Positions 27,398 to 35,800 of a stretch of 64,000 nt of DNA are shown in pieces. Position 1 is the stretch's first letter. Every line of letters starts with the position of its first letter. The position numbers were made by a program, and so were the translations under genes. This DNA comes from Bacteroidales bacterium (GTDB lineage Bacteria; Bacteroidota; Bacteroidia; Bacteroidales; JAIOZK01): positions 1-64,000 of the forward strand of contig JAIOZK010000002.1 of assembly GCA_021740625.1 (NCBI GenBank), written 5' to 3'. The notes beneath the pieces are model-generated. The model searched no databases. It saw nothing but the letters and a program-made list of their open reading frames with translations, and had not been told where the DNA came from.

Positions 27398-28267
27398 TTA
27401 TATGATTTTATAGTTTTTATATTCCCCGATCCGCCAGCCTGTTTTTTCTTCAATGAAGTGCAGGATCTTCTTTTTAAAACCCAGGTTCTTTTTCGTGGGA
27501 TCGAAAGCGAATTCCCAGTTTTTACTTGATATCCGATTCTCCATAACCTCTGGATGGGTACCCCGGAACCTGCGGAGGGAATCGATCTTAGAATAATCAA
27601 ATGCCTCATCCTGCGAAATGTTCTTTTGTACCCATTCATCATCATGCCATAATTTGTGAAAGCTCTTCTGCTTGGCCTGCTGCTGTTCGGGAGGTTTGAC
27701 CCAACCGTAATGATATATGATAGCATTGAGGGGTTTAACTTTCAGGTGGCGCATATTTTTTCTGAAACCCTGTGCATCCCGATAGGAATGTATGGCTGGG
27801 TCATTCCTGACGATCCGGATCTCTTTCCTGTACCAGCGCCTGGAATCACCAACAAAATCATAGGACCCATAAAAATGTAGATATTTGAAAAGCAAGCCTT
27901 CCACCTTGGGATCATCTTTCCATTTGACCATGGCTTCTCTGACTTCAGGATGATATTTCTCATGCAAAACCTCATCACCCTGTATGTAAAATGCCCAGTC
28001 GGAATCAGGGCTGATCTCTTTGAAAGCCTTATCGGTTTCAGCAGCCAGGACTTTCCCCCCTTTTCTGAGGCTTTTGTCCCAGACTGTATCGACGATCCTG
28101 ATCTTCTTGGAAGGAATGGATTCTATCAGTTTCCGGGTTTTGTCTTCTGAATCCCCTACTGCTATGACGAACTCATCGCATACTGGAAGGATTGAAGTGA
28201 TGGCTTCAACAATGGGATAATCGTATTTAACAGCATTCCGGATAAAACTAAAGCCGCTTACCTTCAT
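27398..28267 (-). CDS. Glycosyltransferase, GT2-like
   Basis: A 289-residue protein of GT-A type. It opens FSFIRNAVKYDYPIVEAI, and CDEFVIAVGDSEDKTRKLIE (about 30-49) matches the nucleotide-binding start of GT2 enzymes. DWAFYIQGDEVLHEKYH near 90 carries the acidic residue of the DxD-like site, and EIRIVRN near 150 a typical acceptor-side strand. The acceptor is unknown. It lies ten bases after purB on the same strand and is probably on the same transcript. Confidence 0.82.
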   Translation of the reverse strand: MKVSGFSFIRNAVKYDYPIVEAITSILPVCDEFVIAVGDSEDKTRKLIESIPSKKIRIVDTVWDKSLRKGGKVLAAETDKAFKEISPDSDWAFYIQGDEVLHEKYHPEVREAMVKWKDDPKVEGLLFKYLHFYGSYDFVGDSRRWYRKEIRIVRNDPAIHSYRDAQGFRKNMRHLKVKPLNAIIYHYGWVKPPEQQQAKQKSFHKLWHDDEWVQKNISQDEAFDYSKIDSLRRFRGTHPEVMENRISSKNWEFAFDPTKKNLGFKKKILHFIEEKTGWRIGEYKNYKII

Positions 28268-28276
28268 GCTGCAAAA

Positions 28277-29629
28277 TTAGAATTTTATTATTCCCGTGTA
28301 GTTTTCGGGAGTGAATGATTTTAGTTCCTTTTTGACTTCTTCACTCAACTCAAGTTTATCAATAAATGCAGCAATTGAATCCGGAGTGATCTTTTCATTT
28401 TTTCTGGTCAGTTTCTTCAGGGTTTCATACGGGTTTGGGTAGTTTTCGCGCCGCAATATGGTTTGAATAGCTTCAGCAACAACCGCCCAGTTGTTTTCCA
28501 GGTCCTTCCGTATCTTGTTTTCATTGATCAGCAATTTGTCCAGTCCTCTCAACAGGGATTTCAGTGCGATGAGGGTATGGGCAATTGGGACACCTGTGTT
28601 GCGAGTTACGGTTGAATCGGTGAGGTCTCTTTGCAGCCTGGACACAGGAAGTTTTGCTGAGAGGTGCTCAAAAACTGCATTGGCAACCCCCAGGTTTCCC
28701 TCTGCATTTTCAAAATCGATGGGGTTCACTTTGTGGGGCATGGTGGAAGAACCGACTTCACCTGCTTTGATCTTCTGCTTGAAATAATCCATGGAGATAT
28801 AGGTCCAGATGTCGCGGCTCAGGTCGGTCAGAATGGTGTTGATACGTTTCATTCCATCGAAAAAAGCAGCCATGTCGTCATAGTGTTCTATTTGTGTAGT
28901 AACTTTTTGCCGCGTTAAGTTCAAATGATCTTTCACGAAATTATCTCCGAATGTTATCCAGTCAATATCGGGGTAAGCTGCCCTGTGGGCATTGAAATTA
29001 CCGGTAGCGCCCCCGAATTTTGCAGTAATGGGCGTGGATATTAATTGTTTGATCTGTTTTTTCATGCGGTCGACAAAAACATAAAGCTCTTTGCCGAGGG
29101 TTGTAGGGGAGGCCGGTTGTCCGTGGGTGCGAGCCAACATGGCAAGGTTTTTCCACTCTTTGGCCATGGAAGTCAAACGTTGCATCACCTGCTCATAACC
29201 GGGCAGGATCACATCATGAAAGGCTAGCTTCATGGCATAGGGCAGGGAGGTATTGTTGATGTCCTGGGAAGTGAGGCCGAAATGGATGAACTCTTTGTAA
29301 TCACCCAATCCCAGTTTGTCGAAGCGTTTTTTCAAATAGTATTCAACAGCTTTTACATCATGATTGGTTGTTTTCTCAATTTTCTTGACATCCTTGGCAT
29401 CTTCGAATGTGAAATTCTTTGAAATCTTACGAAGGGCATCAAAATGTCCCTTGTCGAAATTTCCCAACTGTGGCAAGGGAATTTCACACAAAGCAATAAA
29501 ATACTCTATTTCAACGAATATTCTGTAATTGATAAAGGCGGCCTCGGAAAAATAATATGCCAGGGTTTCACTTGCTTTTCTGTACCGGCCATCTATGGGT
29601 GAAACTGCATTCAGCGTTGTTAATTTCAT
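28277..29629 (-). CDS. purB: Adenylosuccinate lyase
   Basis: PurB, 450 residues from the ATG at 29629; a longer frame from 29659 is rejected because the promoter lies there. It catalyses two beta-eliminations in purine synthesis: SAICAR to AICAR plus fumarate, and adenylosuccinate to AMP plus fumarate. Motifs are SPIDGRY near residue 10, TTNHDVKAVEY near 86, the TSQD and ARTHGQPASPTTLGKE stretches, and the signature loop GSSTMPHKVNPIDFENAEGN near 285. Length and SPIDGRY fit the E. coli-type enzyme. A palindrome overlaps its predicted transcription start. Confidence 0.96.
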   Translation of the reverse strand: MKLTTLNAVSPIDGRYRKASETLAYYFSEAAFINYRIFVEIEYFIALCEIPLPQLGNFDKGHFDALRKISKNFTFEDAKDVKKIEKTTNHDVKAVEYYLKKRFDKLGLGDYKEFIHFGLTSQDINNTSLPYAMKLAFHDVILPGYEQVMQRLTSMAKEWKNLAMLARTHGQPASPTTLGKELYVFVDRMKKQIKQLISTPITAKFGGATGNFNAHRAAYPDIDWITFGDNFVKDHLNLTRQKVTTQIEHYDDMAAFFDGMKRINTILTDLSRDIWTYISMDYFKQKIKAGEVGSSTMPHKVNPIDFENAEGNLGVANAVFEHLSAKLPVSRLQRDLTDSTVTRNTGVPIAHTLIALKSLLRGLDKLLINENKIRKDLENNWAVVAEAIQTILRRENYPNPYETLKKLTRKNEKITPDSIAAFIDKLELSEEVKKELKSFTPENYTGIIKF

Positions 29630-29640
29630 GACTTGCCTTT

Positions 29641-29659
29641 TTGATTGATGATCAATCAA
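29641..29659. promoter_or_regulatory. Palindrome at the purB transcription start
   Basis: TTGATTGAT and ATCAATCAA are perfect nine-base inverted repeats around a single G. The site touches the last bases of the purB -7 box and covers the expected +1. It could be an operator for a dimeric repressor or a short 5' hairpin. Confidence 0.5.
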
Positions 29660-29688
29660 AAATAGTTAAGAATGCAAAAAAAGCAAGT
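29657..29688 (-). promoter_or_regulatory. purB promoter
   Basis: On the minus strand ACTTG is followed by exactly 19 bases and then TATTTTTG, an exact TAnnTTTG match. This is a textbook Bacteroidota -33/-7 arrangement, about 28 bases before the ATG. Confidence 0.7.
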
Positions 29689-29710
29689 AATTTGACAACT
29701 TTATTTTCTA

Positions 29711-30541
29711 TTATTTTTCCGAGCCAACAATTGTTGAAGCATAGCGGTTCGGGTAGGCTGCAAAATATCCGAGCGCTCCATTGCTGATATTGCTGGATAC
29801 ATTGGCAGGCGGACCACTAAACAATGGACTGTTGTAACCGGTCTCATCCTGTATTTCCCAGACGAAATTTGCATATTTCTCCGTGATTGTTGACATGATG
29901 AGGGTTACCAGGTCGCCAGGGTGCAGGCGTTCATCTTCCCTTTCCTCCTGGAACCAGCCCACACCTATACCATTGGAGTAGCTACCGTTGAAAAATTTAT
30001 CATCGGAAACATTCACCTCATCAATGGTATCGGTAACCAACTTTCCGTTCTTTGACCAGTTGAACATATAAAAGTCGGTTGTAGGAGGCTCCTGTGCGAA
30101 AAGTCTGATCTCCCATACCTCCCATTGATCGATGTAATGCAGCTTGATGGAATCGATCACGCCCACCGGCATCATCTTGTCGGTAGCTGTATAGGAACTG
30201 TGGCCGTTGATCTCTTCCGCCAGCTCTATGTTCAGGGTATAGGTTCTACCAATGATACCTGCCATTTTCTCCGTTTTGTAAACACCGGCTTTGGTCTCGG
30301 TGAGGTGAAAAACATTTTCTTCGTCACTCAGACTTACCTGGGCACCTTCCACCCTGGGGGCCGGCTGGTTGTAAAAATAGCTTGTTGTCCTGGTGAGTGT
30401 GACCGTATGTTCTGTGCTGTCGTCCGTTATCTTGCCTTCAACCACCAAACGGGTAAAGGTTTCATCCAGCTTTATGTCGATCCTCTCGGTGCAGGATGAA
30501 GCTGCAATCGATGCTATTATGAAATATATGATCCTTTTCAT
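29711..30541 (-). CDS. DUF4249 lipoprotein
   Basis: A 276-residue protein with a lipobox (SIAASSC, cysteine near residue 17), so it is a membrane-anchored lipoprotein. It then has the DUF4249 pattern: TRLVVEGKITDDSTEHTVTL near 31, APRVEGAQVSLSDEE near 60, and GVYKTEKMAGIIGRTYTLNI near 85. The fold is probably beta-sandwich. DUF4249 genes are regularly found next to TonB-dependent receptors, as here (12 bases downstream). They are thought to be surface partners that bind or deliver the receptor's substrate, but this has not been shown for this protein. Confidence 0.85.
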   Translation of the reverse strand: MKRIIYFIIASIAASSCTERIDIKLDETFTRLVVEGKITDDSTEHTVTLTRTTSYFYNQPAPRVEGAQVSLSDEENVFHLTETKAGVYKTEKMAGIIGRTYTLNIELAEEINGHSSYTATDKMMPVGVIDSIKLHYIDQWEVWEIRLFAQEPPTTDFYMFNWSKNGKLVTDTIDEVNVSDDKFFNGSYSNGIGVGWFQEEREDERLHPGDLVTLIMSTITEKYANFVWEIQDETGYNSPLFSGPPANVSSNISNGALGYFAAYPNRYASTIVGSEK

Positions 30542-30553
30542 GATTTTCTTGGT

Positions 30554-32911
30554 TTAAAAATGAAAATTATAGGTTATGGATGGAACGATCCCGAACAGGT
30601 AAGTGCTCTCTGCAAAGGTTTTGCTGGGGGCATCCGGCTCTTGCTCAAAATTGATCACCCATGGGTTTTTCCTGCCATAGGCATTGTAAACTGAAAAATT
30701 CCATTCGCTGTGCCATTTCCGACCGGGTTTTTCTTTCCCTTTCAGGGTGACTGAAAGATCCAGGCGATGGTAATCAGGTAGTCTGTATTCATTGCGATTT
30801 GAATACACCGGAGCGATCAGGTTCCCGTACTCGAATCTCCCGGTAGGGAAAGTTACCGGTTGTCCTGTCATATATACCCAGTTGGCGCCCAGCAGCCATC
30901 GTTTGTTGATCTGGTAATTCAGAACAAGCGAAATGTCGTGCGGACGGTCATAAGGAGACTGGTATTCTTTTCCAAAGTTGATCTCCGGTATTTTCCGCAT
31001 GGATTTTGACAAGGTATAGCCAACCCACCCGTTCAGTTTTTCAAACTGCATTTCTACCAGGAATTCAAGGCCATACGACCAGGCTTCACCAAATCTTAAC
31101 TCTCCTTCAAATTCCTTGTTGAGCAGGAGTTCGGCATGATCTTTAAAATCGATGGCATGCTGGTTGAATTTATAATAAGCTTCCACGGAAGTTTCTATGG
31201 TATTTCCTCTGAAATTTCTGAAATACCCCAGGGCAAACTGATCCCCGATCTGGGGTTTTATATTGGGACTGCTCGGGAACCACACATCCAGCGGGGTGCC
31301 AGCAGTAGAGTTGCTTGCCAGGTGAATATACTGGTAGTTCCTGGAATAGCTTGCTTTTACGCTGGATTTTTCGTTCAACAGGTAAGTAATGCCCAGCCGA
31401 GGCTCCAATCCCGAATAGGTATTGAAAATCTCACCCGAGGGATACACGGTAGAATCGATCTTGACAAATTCATTGTTGTAATTGTAGATGGTTCCTTTGC
31501 CGATATTATTGAAGAGGGAGAACCGCAAGCCGTATTTCAATTTCCACCTTTTGCCGATGCTCTGTTCGTTGTTAAGGTAGATGCCTGATTCCAGTGCATA
31601 GTTTTTCGGAACCGAATAGGCTGTAAAAAATGATGCAGCACCCAGGCCTACGGCACTGCCGGGCTGGAAATTGTGAAAGGTTGATATCAGGCCAAACTTG
31701 ATTTTGTTGTGGCTGTTGGGGTAATAATTGAAATCAGCTTTCAGGCTATAATCCCGCAGCGTGGCATCCCAGCGGAAAGAATTGGCCTCACCCTCGGGTA
31801 TGCCCAGATAATAATCGAACACACTTCTGATCAGGGTGAAATTGGAGAACAGTTTCTTCGAGAACAGATGATTCCAGCGGATCGTTTCGGTTTCGTTCCC
31901 CCATCCTATACCGAAATCATCATTTTTAAAAATGTCTTTGCCATAATAAAAGGACGCGTAAATCCTGTTGTTCTCATTGATATTATAATTCACCTTGGCA
32001 TTCAGGTCGTAGAAATAAATTTTATTTCCCTGCAGTTCTTCATCATTTGAGAAAGCCAGGAAAATATCTGCATACGTTCTTCTGCCCGAGATGAGGAAAG
32101 AGGCTTTGTCTTTTTCCAGTGGTCCTTCAAAAGTAAACCGACTGGAAATTGTACCAATTCCACCCGTGCCACTGAACCTTTTCATGTTGCCATCTTTCAT
32201 CCTCACGTCAAGCAGAGATGATAACCTGCCACCATAAGCTGCAGGAATATCTCCTTTGTAAAGTTTTACATCCTTGATGGCATCGTTATTAAAAACACTG
32301 AAGAACCCCATCAAATGCGATGGATTATAAACCACTGCTTCGTCGAGCAGGATAAGATTCTGGTCGATGGAGCCCCCACGAACACTGAAGCCTGAACTTC
32401 CTTCTGCTGCCGTCTGAACTCCAGGCAAAAGTTGAATGGCTTTGATCACATCAACCTCGCCCATCAATGCCGGGATCTGCTTAATGGTTTTTACATCCAT
32501 CCTTGTGACACTCATTTCGGCTTTGGTCACATTGGTGTTTTTGGCCTCACCCGTGATCACGACTTCTTCGAGTTCTTTACGCACGGGATGCAGTTCTATG
32601 TTCAGGGATATGTTCTGTTTAAGATTAATTTCTTTCTCAACAATTTGATATCCCACATAAGAAAACCGCAGGGTATATTTCCCGGGTTCAAGGCTGATGG
32701 AATAGAAACCATAAAGATTGGTCACTGTTCCTGACTGGATCTCGTCAACATAAATTGTGGCCCCGATCAGATCCTCACCACTTTCGGCATCTTTGATATG
32801 TCCGCTGATGGTTTTTTTGTTGCTGATTTCTTTATTGTCGGCCCTTGCACCAGTCTGCCAGAACATGCCGACAACAACCAACAGCATATATAGTAGTATT
32901 TTCTTTTTCAT
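30554..32911 (-). CDS. TonB-dependent outer-membrane receptor
   Basis: A 785-residue receptor. A signal peptide (about 1-24) is followed by a carboxypeptidase-regulatory-like beta domain (about 33-115, ISGHIKDAESGEDLIGATIY). The plug domain (about 120-230) has QLLPGVQTAAEGSSGFSVRG and YKGDIPAAYGGRLSSLLDVR. The barrel fills the rest and ends in aromatic NFHF, as outer-membrane proteins do. It uses TonB/ExbB energy, encoded elsewhere, to import an unknown ligand. With DUF4249 it makes a two-gene uptake unit, preceded by a truncated small exported protein that probably shares the transcript. Confidence 0.93.
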   Translation of the reverse strand: MKKKILLYMLLVVVGMFWQTGARADNKEISNKKTISGHIKDAESGEDLIGATIYVDEIQSGTVTNLYGFYSISLEPGKYTLRFSYVGYQIVEKEINLKQNISLNIELHPVRKELEEVVITGEAKNTNVTKAEMSVTRMDVKTIKQIPALMGEVDVIKAIQLLPGVQTAAEGSSGFSVRGGSIDQNLILLDEAVVYNPSHLMGFFSVFNNDAIKDVKLYKGDIPAAYGGRLSSLLDVRMKDGNMKRFSGTGGIGTISSRFTFEGPLEKDKASFLISGRRTYADIFLAFSNDEELQGNKIYFYDLNAKVNYNINENNRIYASFYYGKDIFKNDDFGIGWGNETETIRWNHLFSKKLFSNFTLIRSVFDYYLGIPEGEANSFRWDATLRDYSLKADFNYYPNSHNKIKFGLISTFHNFQPGSAVGLGAASFFTAYSVPKNYALESGIYLNNEQSIGKRWKLKYGLRFSLFNNIGKGTIYNYNNEFVKIDSTVYPSGEIFNTYSGLEPRLGITYLLNEKSSVKASYSRNYQYIHLASNSTAGTPLDVWFPSSPNIKPQIGDQFALGYFRNFRGNTIETSVEAYYKFNQHAIDFKDHAELLLNKEFEGELRFGEAWSYGLEFLVEMQFEKLNGWVGYTLSKSMRKIPEINFGKEYQSPYDRPHDISLVLNYQINKRWLLGANWVYMTGQPVTFPTGRFEYGNLIAPVYSNRNEYRLPDYHRLDLSVTLKGKEKPGRKWHSEWNFSVYNAYGRKNPWVINFEQEPDAPSKTFAESTYLFGIVPSITYNFHF

Positions 32912-32935
32912 TTTTCTTTATATAAAAGAATGCGA

Positions 32936-33244
32936 TTAATTTGTAACCCAAACAAATAAGAAACTGATTTGGCCGCTAAGCTGATTAAAGTTTTCCGCCT
33001 TGAAATACTGTTTGTATAAGATGTGCCCTTTCTCATCCTGGTATAGAACGGCGCCTCCGCCACCCAGCGATACTTCCGTGTCGTTTCCAATAGCGGAAAA
33101 TCCGACAAAGGGCCCCCAAAAACCCGATGCCTGAATATCATTGTCGCCCGAAAACAGATATTGCATGCGGTCATTATCCTGAGCAAAAGTGCAAAGAATG
33201 GAAAGTTTAAGTACCAGACCGATAATAATTTTCTTTGGTTTCAT
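32936..33244 (-). CDS. Short exported protein, probably truncated
   Basis: 102 residues with a signal peptide (about 1-21, ending CTFAQ). The mature part contains YLFSGDNDIQASGFWGPFVG and FSAIGNDTEVSLGGGGAVL. These resemble the first third of an exported Bacteroidota family of about 200-220 residues that has a FSGD...GGFGGP...GGRGG pattern. The rest of that family is missing, and the last 35 residues do not fit it. I therefore suspect a deletion that truncated the gene. It lies 24 bases before the TonB receptor gene. An exact -7 match TATATTTG lies upstream on the minus strand at 33328-33335. Confidence 0.55.
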   Translation of the reverse strand: MKPKKIIIGLVLKLSILCTFAQDNDRMQYLFSGDNDIQASGFWGPFVGFSAIGNDTEVSLGGGGAVLYQDEKGHILYKQYFKAENFNQLSGQISFLFVWVTN

Positions 33245-33430
33245 AATTTAATTTTTTCAAATTTTATAAAAGAACTGCTTTTTAATAGAAAGATTATCTT
33301 AAGTTTTCGTTAATTCAACCACAAAGACAAATATAACACGCATGGGTTGCAATAGATTTTGATGTTGATGGAAGCCTGCCAGATTAGCAGGTATATTTTG
33401 CATGGAATAACTTTTGATTCATGACCAACA

Positions 33431-34105
33431 ATGGATTCAATCAAAACCGATAAGAGAAGGCTCTTCTCAAGTCTCTACCTGGCAACTACCCTGGTGATCA
33501 TATTATGGATTGTTAAGCTCATCGAAGTCGTTTTTCAGGTGGAATTCGTTGAATACGGATTGTATCCGCTGAAAACAAGCGGATTGATCGGCATCATAAC
33601 GGCTCCATTTATTCATGGTGACTTCGAGCATCTTGCTGCCAATTCGGCTTCGATGTTCATGTTAACCTGGATGTTGTTTTATTTTTACCGGCAAATCGCA
33701 CCCAAGGTATTTATCCTGGTTTGGATTCTGACCGGATTGTGGGTTTGGCTGATGGCCCGGCCTTCTTTTCACATTGGTGCCAGCGGTGTGGTTTACGGGC
33801 TGGCAGCCTTTCTGTTCGTGAGTGGACTCATCCGCCGGAATCCCAGACTGATGGTGCTTACCCTTGTTGTGGCATTTTTGTATGGCAGCATGGTATGGGG
33901 TGTATTTCCTGAATTCTTTCCTGAGAGAAACATCAGTTGGGAATCGCATCTGATGGGTTTTGTAGCCGGTATGGTGCTGGCCATCTTCTTTCGCAAAGAA
34001 GGCCCAAAACGCAAAATCTATTCATGGGAATGGGATGAGCTGGAGGAGGACGAGGATGAAGATGATGAGCATGCTTATTGGAATACACCAGATAAGACCT
34101 TTTGA
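33431..34105 (+). CDS. Rhomboid-family intramembrane serine protease
   Basis: 224 residues with about six membrane helices. The catalytic serine is in GASGVVYG (Ser118) and the histidine in ESHLMGF (His173). The HLAANSASM stretch near residue 62 supplies the conserved His and Asn of the oxyanion site. These features support an active protease. The C-terminal 25 residues are an acidic cytoplasmic tail (WDELEEDEDEDDEHAYW). The substrate is unknown. The gene stands alone. A hairpin with CCTGC/GCAGG arms lies about 40 bases upstream of it. Confidence 0.9.
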   Translation: MDSIKTDKRRLFSSLYLATTLVIILWIVKLIEVVFQVEFVEYGLYPLKTSGLIGIITAPFIHGDFEHLAANSASMFMLTWMLFYFYRQIAPKVFILVWILTGLWVWLMARPSFHIGASGVVYGLAAFLFVSGLIRRNPRLMVLTLVVAFLYGSMVWGVFPEFFPERNISWESHLMGFVAGMVLAIFFRKEGPKRKIYSWEWDELEEDEDEDDEHAYWNTPDKTF

Positions 34106-34160
34106 TTATCTGGTTTATTTGAACCACATAAGGCACATACGAACACATGAATTGTTGATC

Positions 34161-34193
34161 AGTGAAGGCTTCACTACGAGTGAAGCCTTCACT
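34161..34193. repeat. Perfect 15-base inverted repeat
   Basis: AGTGAAGGCTTCACT and its exact complement are separated by three bases (ACG). Each arm is itself nearly palindromic. There is no T-run after it, so a simple Rho-independent terminator is unlikely. It lies 56 bases after the rhomboid stop codon. Confidence 0.85.
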
Positions 34194-34235
34194 TCGTATC
34201 AGGGTATTCTGGTTGTGATAAGTTGGAGTTAGCAT

Positions 34236-34331
34236 ACTTCGAAGTTCGACGTTCAAAATTCGACATTCAAAAAAATGTCGAATATCGAATAATGATCCCG
34301 ATAATTATCGGGCGAATTTCGAAGTGAGGTG
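34236..34331. repeat. Interspersed repeat, copy 1
   Basis: A complex of palindromes (CTTCGAAG near 34239, AAATGTCGAATATCGAATAA, then CCCGATAATTATCGGG) ends in GAATTTCGAAGTGA. The second half recurs at 52844-52892 with few changes. This is an intergenic, probably non-autonomous repeat family. The whole 240-base gap between the rhomboid and POT-like genes contains only repeats. Confidence 0.7.
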
Positions 34332-34345
34332 ACCGGCTCAAATCC

Positions 34346-35788
34346 TTAATCCCTTGTTAAAAACACCCGGTCATACAAAAACATTAAAAGTGTTGTTCCC
34401 AGGCCGATTCCACTTACAATGATCCAGAAATTGTAGGGTTGGTAAGTAGTCCAGAGATAATCGGTCAGTTGCAATTGCGTCATGTTCATTTTTTCGGCTG
34501 CCATCGCAAAATAATCGTTTTTGGAAAACTCCTCACTAATTTCCGGGAGTTTCAATCCGCGTTTGCTCGCTTCTTCTTTTAAAAGATAGAGTTTGCCGGA
34601 TACTTTTTCGTAAACACCACCCGAAATCAGCCCTGCAAAAAAGTTGCCCCCTGCAAATGGGAGATAATATGCGCCCATGTACAAGGCAACTTTGTCTTTG
34701 GGGGCGATCTTGCCGATGTATTCCATGATGCGCGGAGAACTTGACATCTCGCCAACAGCAAAAACAAAAATTGTGATGAAGAGGTAAAATCCATTCTGCG
34801 TAACAAACCAGAGTCCGATGCCGATGGAGCTGATCAGGAAACCGCTGATGATGGTATTGATGGGTTTGTATTTTTGGATGAGGCTGGATATGAGCACCTG
34901 GAAAATTACAATGTAAAGCGCATCGATGTTCACGATCATTTCGGGATTGATATGCCGGTCTCCGGTCCCCATTACCCGGGCCAGCCAGGGCCAGAAGTCA
35001 TGGATCTTTTCATACATGGCCGCCGAATGCACCCATTGCTCGATGAAAACCGGCAGGGTGAAAAACAACTGGTTGTACATGGTCCAGAAGCCGATGATGA
35101 GGATCAGGAAGATCAGGAATTTAATATCACTGATGGCGATCCAGAGGTTTTGTACGATTTTTAAAAGTGACTTTCCCAGGGGGGTGGTATCAGGTTTTCT
35201 TTCAGGTTCTTTGTAGAAAAAGATGACCAGGATAAAGTTAACTGCGATGGCCAGTGATGCAATGATAAAAGGAAATTTCCAGCTAATCTCCCGGAACTGG
35301 GAGGCAAACACAGGACCGATAAATGCTCCGATGTTCACGATGCTGTAAAAGATACCGAAACCCACTGAAGCAGTTTTATCGTTTGTGGTCTTGGCAATGG
35401 TAGCGGTTATAACGGGTTTGAACAAACCTGCTCCCAGGGCTACGTATAAAAACACCAGGAACATTGAGGTATAAGTTTGAACGAATCCCATGAGCAGGTA
35501 GCCTGTGGAAAGTATGGTATAACTGATCAGCAGTATTTTCTTATACCCGTAGCGGTCGGCGATGGCACCGGTGATCATGGGCAGGAAATAAAGAATACCG
35601 ACCACTGTGCCCATCAGGATGCCTTTTTGTGTCTGGCTGAAACCCAGGGCTCCCGTGTCTTTTGAGCCGGTAAGATAGAGTGCCAGCAAAATGAACATAC
35701 CATACCATGCCCAGCGCTCAAACAATTCCATGGTGTTGGCTACCCAGAAGGTGCGCGGGAATTTCTTAAACGTATTTCCTAAACCCAT
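34346..35788 (-). CDS. POT/PTR-like major facilitator transporter
   Basis: A 480-residue transporter with about 12-14 membrane helices. The N-terminus has MELFERWAWYGMFILLALYL, the ExxERxxxYG-type motif of proton-coupled oligopeptide transporters (here ELFERWAWYG). GAIADRYGYKKILLISY near 75 is the MFS motif A. The loop at about 265-290 (VHSAAMYEKIHDFWPW) is longer than in minimal MFS members. It is probably a proton-driven peptide or small-solute carrier, and the substrate is not certain. It lies 12 bases after the HhH gene, so the two probably share a transcript. Confidence 0.82.
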   Translation of the reverse strand: MGLGNTFKKFPRTFWVANTMELFERWAWYGMFILLALYLTGSKDTGALGFSQTQKGILMGTVVGILYFLPMITGAIADRYGYKKILLISYTILSTGYLLMGFVQTYTSMFLVFLYVALGAGLFKPVITATIAKTTNDKTASVGFGIFYSIVNIGAFIGPVFASQFREISWKFPFIIASLAIAVNFILVIFFYKEPERKPDTTPLGKSLLKIVQNLWIAISDIKFLIFLILIIGFWTMYNQLFFTLPVFIEQWVHSAAMYEKIHDFWPWLARVMGTGDRHINPEMIVNIDALYIVIFQVLISSLIQKYKPINTIISGFLISSIGIGLWFVTQNGFYLFITIFVFAVGEMSSSPRIMEYIGKIAPKDKVALYMGAYYLPFAGGNFFAGLISGGVYEKVSGKLYLLKEEASKRGLKLPEISEEFSKNDYFAMAAEKMNMTQLQLTDYLWTTYQPYNFWIIVSGIGLGTTLLMFLYDRVFLTRD

Positions 35789-35800
35789 AATAACACCAAT

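Noticed and set aside
33375-33391. CCTGC/GCAGG hairpin upstream of the rhomboid gene
   Set aside because: Short stem, and no clear link to a promoter or leader function.
34105-34345. Possible CRISPR or integron-like array
   Set aside because: The repeats are inverted and irregular, with no equal spacing and no spacers.
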